Of a stretch of 64,000 bases of DNA, positions 32,923 to 40,729 are shown one piece after another. How positions within the stretch are numbered: position 1 is the stretch's first letter; each line of letters opens with the position of its first letter. The DNA is from Polynucleobacter sp. MG-6-Vaara-E2. Its GTDB lineage: Bacteria > Pseudomonadota > Gammaproteobacteria > Burkholderiales > Burkholderiaceae. A program made the position numbers and the translations under genes. Location: the NCBI RefSeq assembly GCF_018687695.1, contig NZ_CP061303.1, positions 868,001-932,000 of the forward strand. The letters run 5' to 3'. Below the pieces are notes generated by a model. The model was not told the DNA's origin, ran no database searches, and saw only the letters and a list, made by a program, of their open reading frames with translations.

Positions 32923-34668
32923 ATGAAATTAATCCAATTGCTTAAGCCTCATCTCATCGCGTTATTTTGTTTGGTTACAGGCATTGTCCATGCGGCTGCA
33001 ATCTACCCCATAGATCAGGCTAATATTTTGGCTGGCTCCAAGTTTGACATCAAGGTTGAATTCAATTCCGTTGTCAATCAGAATGATGTCATTCTTGAGC
33101 TGAACGGCAAGCCTATCAACACACTAGTCACGGTGAAACCAGAATTTATTGCTAATGAGAATGGCAAGGGAAGTTCATTGGTTTTTCGAGATGTACAGAT
33201 CTCAAAGGCTGGTAAATATCAATTGATAGCATCCGTCCCACAAGAACGTCTTCAAGTGAGTTGGGATGTATATGCTAGCGGCCCTCGTAAGGTCAAAAAT
33301 GTCATTCTTTTTGTTGGTGATGGTATGACGATCGCCAATCGAACCGCCGCCAGAGTTTTATCTAAAGGCATAACCGAGGGCAAATATCAGGGTAGGTTGG
33401 CATTTGATGACATGCCTAGTACGGCCATGATAGGAACCTCCGGTTCAGACTCTCTCATTACGGATTCGGCAAATTCAATGAGTGCCTACACAACTGGACA
33501 TAAAACAGCTGTTAATGCAATGGGATTGTATGTATCCCGAGCCACTGATAATTTATCGCATCCTAAGGTTGAGACCATCGCTGAACTGATTAAGCGCAAT
33601 ACAAGAATGTCCGTAGGGATCGTGTCAGATGCCGAACTTGAAGATGCAACTCCAGCAGCCGTAGTTGCTCATACACGTCGTAGGGCAGATAAGCAGTATA
33701 TTGCTGATCAATTACTAGCTAGTGGTGCTGATGTTATTTTAGGTGGAGGATCAGCCTATTTTTATCCTCAGTCAACTAAAGGCTCGAAGCGTAAAGACGA
33801 GCAAAATCTTATTGATGGTTTTAAAGCAAAAGGCTATCAGTTGGCTTTTACAAAACAGCAACTATTAGCCGAATCCTCCAGTAAAAATACAAAGAAATTA
33901 TTTGGTGTTTTTCATCCGGATAATATGGATGGGTCTCTAGACCGCCTTTACCTTAAAAAGAACACTGTCGAGCAATATCCGAACCAACCCGATTTGACTG
34001 AGATGACCCAATCAGCAATCGATGTGCTCTCCAGAAATCCAAATGGTTTCTTTTTAATGGTTGAGGCCGCATTAATCGATAAATTCAATCATCCCCTAGA
34101 TTGGGAGCGAGCAGCTTTTGACACGATAATGCTTAGTAATGCCGTCCAAATTGCCAAAGATTTTGCCAAAACCCATCCCGATACTCTCATCATCGTTACT
34201 CCAGATCACACCCATAGTGGTTCAATTAGCGGCGTCGTGCATGATGACAAACCTGGGGCATTGCGCGAGAAGGTAGGTGTCTACGCGGATGCAGGGTATC
34301 CAAATTACCCAAAAGCAGACCTCAAAGGCTACCCTAATAAGATCGATGTTTCTAAGCGTTTGGCTTATTTCTATGGAAGCTATCCAGACCATTACGAAAC
34401 AATGCATCCAAAATTAGATGGCACATTTGTACCAGCCATTAAAGATGAGGCAGGGAAATACGTGGCTAATCCTAAATATATTCAATTGCAAGAAGATGCC
34501 ATTCATGTGGGCGGAAATCTACCCACAAATCAAGAATCCGGAGTTCATGCAGCCGACGATGCTGTATTAAATGCACAGGGCCCTGGATCAGAAAAGTTCA
34601 AAGGCTTCATGGATAACACTGAGGTATTTAGAGTAATGGTAGAGTCCTTAGGACTGAGCTCTAAATAA
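32923..34668 (+). CDS. phoA: Alkaline phosphatase with N-terminal beta-sandwich-like domain
   Basis: 581 aa, longer than E. coli PhoA (471). A signal peptide (about 1-25, ending VHAAA) and an extra N-terminal domain of about 90 residues, rich in beta strands, precede the phosphatase core. The core shows VGDGMT (metal Asp), the serine nucleophile in TDSANSMSAYTTGHKT, VSDAELEDATPAA with the substrate Arg region AHTRRRAD, the zinc ligands in MVEAALIDKFNH and TPDHTHSG, and the last His in SGVHAADD. It releases phosphate from monoesters in the periplasm. A Pho box and a spaced -10 lie directly upstream. The MgtC-family gene 14 bp downstream is probably on the same message. Confidence 0.92.
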   Translation: MKLIQLLKPHLIALFCLVTGIVHAAAIYPIDQANILAGSKFDIKVEFNSVVNQNDVILELNGKPINTLVTVKPEFIANENGKGSSLVFRDVQISKAGKYQLIASVPQERLQVSWDVYASGPRKVKNVILFVGDGMTIANRTAARVLSKGITEGKYQGRLAFDDMPSTAMIGTSGSDSLITDSANSMSAYTTGHKTAVNAMGLYVSRATDNLSHPKVETIAELIKRNTRMSVGIVSDAELEDATPAAVVAHTRRRADKQYIADQLLASGADVILGGGSAYFYPQSTKGSKRKDEQNLIDGFKAKGYQLAFTKQQLLAESSSKNTKKLFGVFHPDNMDGSLDRLYLKKNTVEQYPNQPDLTEMTQSAIDVLSRNPNGFFLMVEAALIDKFNHPLDWERAAFDTIMLSNAVQIAKDFAKTHPDTLIIVTPDHTHSGSISGVVHDDKPGALREKVGVYADAGYPNYPKADLKGYPNKIDVSKRLAYFYGSYPDHYETMHPKLDGTFVPAIKDEAGKYVANPKYIQLQEDAIHVGGNLPTNQESGVHAADDAVLNAQGPGSEKFKGFMDNTEVFRVMVESLGLSSK

Positions 34669-34682
34669 AGCACCCTGTATTC

Positions 34683-35399
34683 ATGGAATTTATTCACAAC
34701 ATCAACTATGCATCTTTAACAGATACTGCTATCAGTCTGTGTGCCGCTTTTTTCTTTGGCGGCTTAATTGGGCTAGAGCGTCAATATCGACAACGAACAG
34801 CCGGTCTCAGAACGAATATCTTAGTTGCTTTAGGGGCTGCAATTTTTGTAGATGCTGGTAATCGCCTAACTGGTCATGATGGCGCTGTTCACATCATGGC
34901 TTATGTTGTTTCGGGTATAGGCTTCTTGGGTGCTGGTGTCATCATGCGCGAAGAAGGTAATGTTCGCGGAATCAATACGGCTGCCACTTTATGGGCCTCG
35001 GGTGCAGTAGGAGCCTGCGCAGGAGCTGATCTCATTTTAGAGGCTGGTTTAGCAACAGCTTTTATATTGGCGGCAAATACCTTATTGAGACCGGTAGTGA
35101 GTTTTATTAATCGCCAGCCCTTAGATACTAAATCTGTAGAGGTTACAAACTCGGTTTATATCATTACACCTAAACATGCTCAGAAGCATGCGTTAAAGGA
35201 ATTCATCAGAACCTTGGAAGAAGCTGGTTATCAAACTCAGGATATTGAAGTGCACCAATTTGGTATTGATGAGGTTGAGATTCAGGCTGTGCTCACTGCT
35301 TCTGCAGTTGATGGGGATGAGATGGATAAGCTTATCGCCAAGATTGCGGATCAAGAGTTTGTAACCCAAGCGTTTTGGAGTCCAAGTACAACTGACTAG
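34683..35399 (+). CDS. MgtC/SapB family protein with C-terminal ACT-like domain
   Basis: 238 aa, the full MgtC architecture. Four or five membrane helices in residues 1-140 carry the signatures FFFGGLIGLERQYRQRTAGL, GIGFLGAGVIMREEGNVRGI and NTAATLWASGAVGACAGADL. A soluble C-terminal domain (about 155-238) resembles the ACT-like domain of Salmonella MgtC. The ATG lies only 14 bp after the phoA stop with no terminator, so PhoB probably drives it. In Salmonella MgtC has been linked to PhoR-dependent phosphate control (from memory), which fits this placement. Confidence 0.88.
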   Translation: MEFIHNINYASLTDTAISLCAAFFFGGLIGLERQYRQRTAGLRTNILVALGAAIFVDAGNRLTGHDGAVHIMAYVVSGIGFLGAGVIMREEGNVRGINTAATLWASGAVGACAGADLILEAGLATAFILAANTLLRPVVSFINRQPLDTKSVEVTNSVYIITPKHAQKHALKEFIRTLEEAGYQTQDIEVHQFGIDEVEIQAVLTASAVDGDEMDKLIAKIADQEFVTQAFWSPSTTD

Positions 35400-35410
35400 A
35401 GGGATCTGCA

Positions 35411-35444
35411 TTGACATAATAGTGAAACATTATTAGTTCACTAT
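35411..35444 (+). promoter_or_regulatory. TTGACA element and 8-bp dyad before the GDCCVxC gene
   Basis: TTGACA (35411-35416) is a consensus -35. Just downstream is a perfect inverted repeat ATAGTGAA (35419-35426) / TTCACTAT (35437-35444) with a 10-bp centre, covering the place where the -10 and start would be. It looks like an operator for a dimeric repressor, but no regulator gene is adjacent. Confidence 0.45.
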
Positions 35445-35450
35445 CAAGTT

Positions 35451-35660
35451 GTGCTTAACAATAATTATCTCGAATCAACCGTTACTTGCCCGCATTGCGA
35501 GGCTTCTGAGACATTGTTACTGCAATCTGGCTCTACTCATCATTTCTATCGTTGTAGATCCTGTAGCGCGATTTTGAAGCCTAAATCTGGCGACTGCTGC
35601 ATCTTATGCAGTTTCGGGTCTAGTGACTGTTCCGCCCCGGAACAAAACTTAGCTGCCTGA
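35451..35660 (+). CDS. GDCCVxC-type small zinc-ribbon protein
   Basis: 69 aa, GTG start with a weak ribosome site. Cysteine pairs CPHC (residues 13-16) and CRSC (35-38) form a likely zinc ribbon, followed by KPKSGDCCILCSFGSSDC, which matches the GDCCVFCSYG...CPP motif of a family that in some bacteria carries selenocysteine at a Cys position. All these Cys codons here are TGC or TGT, so it is the cysteine form. Nine cysteines in 69 residues suggest a metal or redox role. A palindromic operator-like sequence precedes it. The family is often near metal-resistance genes; here it sits between mgtC and ppx. Confidence 0.75.
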   Translation: MLNNNYLESTVTCPHCEASETLLLQSGSTHHFYRCRSCSAILKPKSGDCCILCSFGSSDCSAPEQNLAA

Positions 35661-35706
35661 TAGATCCTTACCCGAGTTATATGGCCTGATGGCTGTTTTC
35701 ATCAAT

Positions 35707-35738
35707 ATGTCACGGTTTTTACATAAAATAGACATAAT
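35707..35738 (+). promoter_or_regulatory. Weak Pho-box-like site and CATAAT upstream of ppx
   Basis: ATGTCAC-GGTT-TTTACAT (35707-35724) has one good half-site (6/7) and one poor (4/7). CATAAT (35733-35738) follows 8 bp later and would start transcription near 35745, which argues that the ppx start is the TTG at 35768. Confidence 0.35.
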
Positions 35739-35767
35739 TGATGTTGAAAACTTTACTGGGGATTATC

Positions 35768-37330
35768 TTGGCCAGCAATCCTGTTGAACCTTTAACGCAG
35801 TCTGCGGATCTTGTTGCCGCCGTAGACTTAGGCTCAAACAGTTTCCGTATGCTGGTCGCCCAAGCAGTCAATACGCCCTCGGGCACCCAATTACGTCCAA
35901 TTGATACTTTACGTGAATCAGTTCGCTTAGCTGCTGGTCTTACTGAAAATAAACTTCTAGGTAATGACGCCTATCAAAGAGGTCTTACTGCTATTAGACG
36001 TTTTGGTGAGCGGATTAGAGGCTTTGACCCTTCCAATGTTCGTGCGGTTGCCACCAATACTCTTCGTGTTGCAAAAAACGCCCAGCAATTTGTTGATGAT
36101 GCCCAAGAGGCGCTCGGATTTCCGATTGAGGTGATTGCGGGGGTTGAGGAAGCGCGTCTCATCTATATAGGCGCTGCACATGAAGTTCCAGCCGTCCAAG
36201 GAAATCGATTGGTTGTCGATATTGGTGGCGGCTCTACCGAGTTCATTATTGGTAAGGGCTATGAGCCTAAGCTAATGGAAAGCTTATACATAGGATGCGT
36301 ATCGCACAGTATGCGTTTCTTTCCCAAGGGCAATATTGATGGGCATGCCTTTAAAGAGGCTGAGCTTGCAGCAAGACGCGAGATTCAAGTCATTTCTGGT
36401 GCATACCTTAAAAGTGGATGGAAGCAAGCCATTGGATCGTCTGGCACCGCTAGGGCACTTGCTGAGTTGATTGCAGCAAATGACTTTAACGGTAGCGGCG
36501 ATAGCCTCACTATGGGTCGCGTGAACGCCGGAAGCGGCTTGATAACACGCGATGGCTTAAAGGCATTGAAGAAGCATCTTCTGAAATATGAAAACGTAAA
36601 TCAAGTTGAGTTAAATGGCCTAAAAGATGATAGAAGATCTGTTTGGCCGGGTGGCCTTGCAATCATGCTTGCCGTATTTGATGAATTAGGTATTGAAGAT
36701 ATGGAGGTAACAGATGCTGCTTTGCGTAGTGGCGTTTTGTATGACCTTTTGGGCCGATCACAGCATCACGATATGCGTTATGTGACGGTAGAGCAATTTA
36801 TGCAACGCTACAACGTAGATCGAGATCAGGCCTCTAGAGTAGGCAGACTTGCCGCTGAATTCCTTCAGCAACTACCCAAGCCACAATCAGAGAGCAGGGA
36901 CAATAATGTTGCACTCTTGCAATGGGCTGCTAATTTACATGAGATTGGTTTATCGATTTCTCACAATGGTTATCACAAACATTCTGCGTACATAGCAGGA
37001 AATGCGGATATGCCAGGTTTTTCAAAGAATGATCAAGCCCGTTTAGCTGCTCTATTAATTGGTCATGCAGGAAAGCTAGGAAAACTGGCCAATAATCATA
37101 ATTTCCAAGATTGGCGTATGTTGTTTTGCTTGCGTTTAGCTCAGGTTCTTTGTCGGGGTCGCAATGATGCAAATTTTCCCAAGGTGAAAGTGTCAGAGCA
37201 TGACGGATCCTATTTGGTAAGCCTTTCAAAGGAATGGACATCAGAACATCCCCTGACTGAATTTAGTCTATTAAAGGAAGCGGCTGAATGGGAAAGGGTT
37301 GGACGCTCTTACCAAGTTAGCCTTAAGTAA
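35768..37330 (+). CDS. ppx: Exopolyphosphatase (Ppx/GppA family)
   Basis: 520 aa from the TTG at 35768 (protein MASNPVEPL...), chosen because TGGGGA lies about 5 nt upstream and a CATAAT -10 element falls just before. Starts at 35738 or 35741 would add about 10 hydrophobic residues. The ASKHA ATPase-fold motifs are AAVDLGSNSFRMLVAQ (phosphate 1), VVDIGGGSTEFIIG (phosphate 2) and GSSGTARALAELI, followed by a C-terminal HD-like helical domain (NLHEIGLSISHNGYHKHSAY). It releases phosphate from polyphosphate ends, or acts on pppGpp. No ppk1 is in the window, but a ppk2 is 4 kb away. Confidence 0.92.
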   Translation: MASNPVEPLTQSADLVAAVDLGSNSFRMLVAQAVNTPSGTQLRPIDTLRESVRLAAGLTENKLLGNDAYQRGLTAIRRFGERIRGFDPSNVRAVATNTLRVAKNAQQFVDDAQEALGFPIEVIAGVEEARLIYIGAAHEVPAVQGNRLVVDIGGGSTEFIIGKGYEPKLMESLYIGCVSHSMRFFPKGNIDGHAFKEAELAARREIQVISGAYLKSGWKQAIGSSGTARALAELIAANDFNGSGDSLTMGRVNAGSGLITRDGLKALKKHLLKYENVNQVELNGLKDDRRSVWPGGLAIMLAVFDELGIEDMEVTDAALRSGVLYDLLGRSQHHDMRYVTVEQFMQRYNVDRDQASRVGRLAAEFLQQLPKPQSESRDNNVALLQWAANLHEIGLSISHNGYHKHSAYIAGNADMPGFSKNDQARLAALLIGHAGKLGKLANNHNFQDWRMLFCLRLAQVLCRGRNDANFPKVKVSEHDGSYLVSLSKEWTSEHPLTEFSLLKEAAEWERVGRSYQVSLK

Positions 37331-37356
37331 ACATCAGATAAATCTAATGGGAATAA

Positions 37357-37384
37357 AAAAGCCGTTTCAAATGAAACGGCTTTT
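37357..37384. terminator. Bidirectional terminator between ppx and the OlsB-like gene
   Basis: An almost perfect palindrome: AAAAGCCGTTTC (37357-37368) pairs with GAAACGGCTTTT (37373-37384) around CAAATG. A-rich on one side and T-rich on the other, between convergent genes. Confidence 0.88.
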
Positions 37385-37407
37385 GTTTATTGGAGGGCTA
37401 TAGTCTG

Positions 37408-38334
37408 TTACATGCCCAAGAAATGTTTTGCGTATCTTGGATTGATATCTGAAAGACGCAACATAGTCAGTAAATCCGCTGTATTAAAGTCTGGATCCCA
37501 AGCTGGGGCGCTACAAATCTTTGCGCCTAGCTTTAAGTAACCTTTGATCAGCGGAGGAGCCTCAACATCAAGTCCGCCATTTAATTTATCTAATGGGAGG
37601 GGGAGACGAGGGAAGGCATGAAACTCTGTTGGAGCCATTTGATCAGTGCCCAGTGAGTTATAAAGGCTCGCTGCAAAATGGCCACCGTCTGCCATTGGGA
37701 TACTTGCGCAACCCAACATAATTTCATAGCCATTTTTGAGCATGTATTGGGCTAAACCGCTCCAGAGAGCCATAATGACTGCGCCTGAGCGATAGTCCTG
37801 GTGTACGCAAGATCTACCTAGCTCAACTAATTTAGAGCGAAGGTGATCTAAACGTGATAAGTCGAACTCAGAGTCAGAATAGAGGCGACCAATCTCTTGG
37901 GCCTTATGAGGGGGTAGAACACGGTAAGTTCCAACCACCTTCAGACTGTCTTGATCGCGTATTAATAAATGATCGCAATATGCATCAAATTCATCTACAT
38001 CTAGACCTTCTTCATTTTGAGCAAGGTTTGCACCCATTTCCTCAGCAAATACTTTGTAACGTAATCGTTGAGCTTCTTTAACTTCAATAGCACTGGTAGC
38101 CCACTCAATTTTGAATGCAGGTTTTTTGACTTTGGCGACTTGACCAACTGGAGCAACAATTTCAGGCTGAACGAGATCGGCGCGCGATTTAGTGGCAAAC
38201 TTTTTACCAAAAAGCTTCTTCGCAAACTTCTTAGATAGTTTTTTTATCGGATTTAACTTAGATTGCGTCACATCCTTCTTTTTCTTGGGGGAGAAGATTT
38301 CAAATGCGCCAATCGGGTTTGGAATATCAGACAT
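37408..38334 (-). CDS. olsB: GNAT-family N-acyltransferase, probable ornithine-lipid synthase OlsB
   Basis: 308 aa. A basic, Lys-rich N-terminal arm (about residues 1-75) precedes a GNAT acyltransferase domain of the hemolysin-like/OlsB group. Blocks typical of this group are AQRLRYKVFAEEMGA, DVDEFDAYCDHLLIRD, VVGTYRVLPPHKA, VELGRSCVHQDYR and MLGCASIPMADGGHFAASLY. OlsB N-acylates ornithine with a 3-hydroxyacyl group from ACP to give lyso-ornithine lipid. It is the last gene of the plcP-agt-dgkA-olsB set (41 bp after dgkA). An OlsA-like O-acyltransferase lies nearby. The long basic arm is unusual and may bind membranes. The amino acid substrate is inferred, not proven. Confidence 0.8.
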   Translation of the reverse strand: MSDIPNPIGAFEIFSPKKKKDVTQSKLNPIKKLSKKFAKKLFGKKFATKSRADLVQPEIVAPVGQVAKVKKPAFKIEWATSAIEVKEAQRLRYKVFAEEMGANLAQNEEGLDVDEFDAYCDHLLIRDQDSLKVVGTYRVLPPHKAQEIGRLYSDSEFDLSRLDHLRSKLVELGRSCVHQDYRSGAVIMALWSGLAQYMLKNGYEIMLGCASIPMADGGHFAASLYNSLGTDQMAPTEFHAFPRLPLPLDKLNGGLDVEAPPLIKGYLKLGAKICSAPAWDPDFNTADLLTMLRLSDINPRYAKHFLGM

Positions 38335-38374
38335 AGTTAGCCTTGGTAGTTTTACTAATATTAGGGTCTATTTG

Positions 38375-38779
38375 TTACAAATTGAAGACAAGGGGTGCGC
38401 ACACGGCAGACCACAATAAAACAGCAATTAAAAGCGCAAGCATGACGGCCGCAGACCCAAAATCCTTAGCTCTTTTGGATAAATCATGGTGTTCAAATGA
38501 AATTCTGTCGATTGCTGCCTCAACACTGGAATTTAATAGCTCAACCACCAATACCATCACCAAAGAGCTAATCAAGAGTACTTTTTCAAGGTGGCTTATC
38601 GACAATACAAGGGCAATCGGGGTCAGTATTAGAAATAAGGTCAACTCTTGTCTGAAAGCACTTTCCTCTTGAAATGCATAAACAAGACCGCACCAAGAAT
38701 TTTTGGCAGCATGCCATGCTCTCGCCAACCCACGATTGCCTTTATGAGGGTTTTGGTCAATGTGATAGGGTGAGCTCAA
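38375..38779 (-). CDS. dgkA: Diacylglycerol kinase
   Basis: 134 aa; E. coli DgkA has 122. It is a small trimeric inner-membrane enzyme with three helices that phosphorylates diacylglycerol to phosphatidic acid. Conserved segments are EESAFRQELTLF, VELLNSSVEAAIDRI (catalytic Glu and metal Glu) and HHDLSKRAKDFGSAAVMLA. The N-terminus contains the usual amphipathic surface helix (GLARAWHAAKNSWCGLVYAF). It is 12 bp downstream of the glycosyltransferase gene, so it shares an operon with enzymes predicted to produce and glycosylate diacylglycerol and could recycle the excess. Confidence 0.95.
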   Translation of the reverse strand: MSSPYHIDQNPHKGNRGLARAWHAAKNSWCGLVYAFQEESAFRQELTLFLILTPIALVLSISHLEKVLLISSLVMVLVVELLNSSVEAAIDRISFEHHDLSKRAKDFGSAAVMLALLIAVLLWSAVCAPLVFNL

Positions 38780-38791
38780 TTATGATTACCT

Positions 38792-39820
38792 TTAAGCAAT
38801 TGCAGTTACATGCACATTAGGTGATGGCACAGGCTTAAGGTGGCGCACAAATTCTTCAGAAGCCGCTCTCCAGGAAAACTTCTCCGCATGAGCACGCGCC
38901 ACTTCGCGAGGGATCTTTAATGCATCAATACAAGCTTGCCGCAGATCTTCATTCATGGCTCCTGCTTTGGAACTTCCCAAAACATCGATGGGTCCTGTTA
39001 CCGGATAGGCTGCGACAGGGGTGCCGCAGGCCATGGCTTCTAGTAATACCAAACCGAATGTGTCTGTCTTGCTCGGGAATACAAAAACATCTGCTGCTGC
39101 ATAGACTTTAGCAAGCTCGTGCTGTTGCAGAACGCCGAGATAGTTAATGTCAGGATATTTTTCTTTGATGCCAGCCATGGCTGGACCGTCTCCTACCACC
39201 CACTTAGAGCCAGGAAGGTCTAACTCTAAAAATGCATTGATATTTTTTTCGACAGCAACGCGACCGACATATAAATAAATAGGGTGCGCTGTATTGAGGG
39301 CTTTTGATTCTTGTACTTTAAAAATATCTAAATCAACACCGCGAGACCATAGAACAACATTATTCAAACCGTATTTTTCTAAATCCTCTTTGACGACGAT
39401 CGTAGGCGCCATGACAGCCATAGAAGGACCATGGAACCAACGAATGAATGCGTAAGTAATGGCAAGAGGAATGCCTGTACGCGCTTTTACATATTCTGGA
39501 AAACGGGTGTGATAGGCGGTTGAAAAGGGCAAGTTATTTTTCACTGCATAAGATCGCGCAGAAAGACCTAGCGGCCCTTCCGTTGCAATATGCATGGCAT
39601 CGGGAGCAAACTCTTTGATACGACGAGCAACTTCTTTGCCTGGAAATAAAGATAGGGCAATATCTGGGTATGTAGGGCAGGGAATAGATTTGAAGCCATT
39701 TGGGGTAATCATTTCAACTTCGTGACCCATTGCAACTAATTCAGCACGAGTTTGCTTCAGAGTTCTAACCACGCCATTTACTTGTGGATCCCATGCATCT
39801 GTAATGATCATTATTTTCAT
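38792..39820 (-). CDS. GT4 glycosyltransferase, probable diacylglycerol glucosyl/glucuronosyltransferase (Agt-like)
   Basis: 342 aa GT-B fold. The N-terminal acceptor domain begins MKIMIITDAWDPQVNGVVRT and includes APDAMHIATEGPLG. The C-terminal donor domain holds YVGRVAVEKN, the Gly-rich VVGDGPAM and the E-x7-E segment DTFGLVLLEAMACGTPVAAY. This combination matches the GT4 enzymes (Agt) that transfer sugar from UDP-glucose or UDP-glucuronate to diacylglycerol during phosphate starvation, as I recall from Sinorhizobium and marine bacteria. The pairing with a PlcP-type gene, 11 bp upstream, is the usual arrangement. Donor sugar cannot be told from sequence. Confidence 0.82.
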   Translation of the reverse strand: MKIMIITDAWDPQVNGVVRTLKQTRAELVAMGHEVEMITPNGFKSIPCPTYPDIALSLFPGKEVARRIKEFAPDAMHIATEGPLGLSARSYAVKNNLPFSTAYHTRFPEYVKARTGIPLAITYAFIRWFHGPSMAVMAPTIVVKEDLEKYGLNNVVLWSRGVDLDIFKVQESKALNTAHPIYLYVGRVAVEKNINAFLELDLPGSKWVVGDGPAMAGIKEKYPDINYLGVLQQHELAKVYAAADVFVFPSKTDTFGLVLLEAMACGTPVAAYPVTGPIDVLGSSKAGAMNEDLRQACIDALKIPREVARAHAEKFSWRAASEEFVRHLKPVPSPNVHVTAIA

Positions 39821-39831
39821 AGAGCAGCCTC

Positions 39832-40626
39832 TTATAGAATTGATTCAACAGCAGGTTGGTAAGTCACTTCAGGAATTTCTACTGGCTCACCTTTGATATA
39901 GGGCCAATGAATAATTTTGAGTTCGCCGGTATGGGTTTCAACAAGAGCAGTAAGGCTCTCCACCCAATCTCCATCGTTGCAGTAGATAAGGCCGTCAATT
40001 TCACGAATTTCAGCTTTATGAATATGACCGCAAACAACACCATCGCAACCTCGTAGGCGAGCCTCTCGAGCCATGATGTGTTCAAAGTCAGCGATGTAAC
40101 TGACGGCATTTTTGACTTGATGCTTTAAATATTGCGAAAGCGACCAATATTGAAGACCCATTTTTACCCGCAACATATTGAAATAGCGGTTGATGTATAG
40201 GATCAATGAGTAGAGCGTGTCGCCAACGTAAGCTAACCACTTTGCGTATTGCATCACCCCATCAAAAAGATCTCCATGGGTGACCCAGAGTTTTTTGCCA
40301 TCAAGGGTTGTGTGGATAACTTCCTCAACGACCTTGACATCGCCAAAAGAAAGGCCAAAGAACTGTCTCGCACTTTCATCATGATTTCCTGGAACATAAA
40401 TAACTTCAGCGCCTTTTCTGGCCTTACGAAGTAATTTTTGCACTACATCATTATGTGCTTGTGGCCAGTAGAATGATTTCTTGAGGCGCCAGCCATCGAT
40501 AATGTCACCAACAAGATAGAACTTATCTGCTTCGTTGTGTTTGAGAAAATCGAGAAGGTAGTCTGCCTGACACCCTGATGTTCCGAGGTGTACGTCTGAA
40601 ATCCAGATGGCTCTGTAATGCATCAT
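39832..40626 (-). CDS. plcP: Calcineurin-like phosphoesterase, probable phospholipase C PlcP (LpxH-like)
   Basis: 264 aa. The metal ligands are all present: Asp11 and His13 (ISDVHLGTSGCQ), Asp41 (LVGDIIDGWRL), Asn81-His82 (PGNHDE), His117 (THGDLFD) and His201/His203 (CGHIHKAE). Generic annotation would be UDP-2,3-diacylglucosamine diphosphatase. The GCQADYLLDFL and FYWPQAHNDVVQKLLRKARK blocks, together with the adjacent GT4 gene, instead match PlcP, a phospholipase C that turns phosphatidylglycerol or phosphatidylethanolamine into diacylglycerol under phosphate starvation. It is the first gene of the four-gene set. Three Pho-type half-sites lie between it and the divergent olsA-like gene. Confidence 0.82.
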   Translation of the reverse strand: MMHYRAIWISDVHLGTSGCQADYLLDFLKHNEADKFYLVGDIIDGWRLKKSFYWPQAHNDVVQKLLRKARKGAEVIYVPGNHDESARQFFGLSFGDVKVVEEVIHTTLDGKKLWVTHGDLFDGVMQYAKWLAYVGDTLYSLILYINRYFNMLRVKMGLQYWSLSQYLKHQVKNAVSYIADFEHIMAREARLRGCDGVVCGHIHKAEIREIDGLIYCNDGDWVESLTALVETHTGELKIIHWPYIKGEPVEIPEVTYQPAVESIL

Positions 40627-40661
40627 GAAACCGTATTAAGCCAAACCACTGTGTAAGGATC

Positions 40662-40690
40662 ATGACACTTTTAAGTCATTTTGATGACTA
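40662..40690. promoter_or_regulatory. Array of three Pho-type half-sites between plcP and olsA-like gene
   Basis: On the minus strand TAGTCAT-CAAA-ATGACTT-AAAA-GTGTCAT (40690-40662): three 7-mers in 11-bp register, matching at 5/7, 4/7 and 6/7. A fitting -10 for plcP is not obvious, and GATAAT (40707-40712) may serve the plus-strand gene. The site may be shared by both divergent genes. Confidence 0.5.
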
Positions 40691-40729
40691 GTAGACCTTT
40701 TGCGTGGATAATTTATATTGAGTACCGTT

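Noticed and set aside
35559..35640. Selenocysteine codon in the GDCCVxC protein
   Set aside because: The Cys positions are encoded by TGC or TGT; no in-frame TGA or SECIS is needed.
39832..40626. Annotation as LpxH (UDP-2,3-diacylglucosamine diphosphatase) for lipid A synthesis
   Set aside because: Neighbouring GT4 glycosyltransferase, dgkA, olsB and the Pho half-sites, and PlcP-type sequence blocks, fit phospholipase C better. A genuine LpxH role is not fully excluded.
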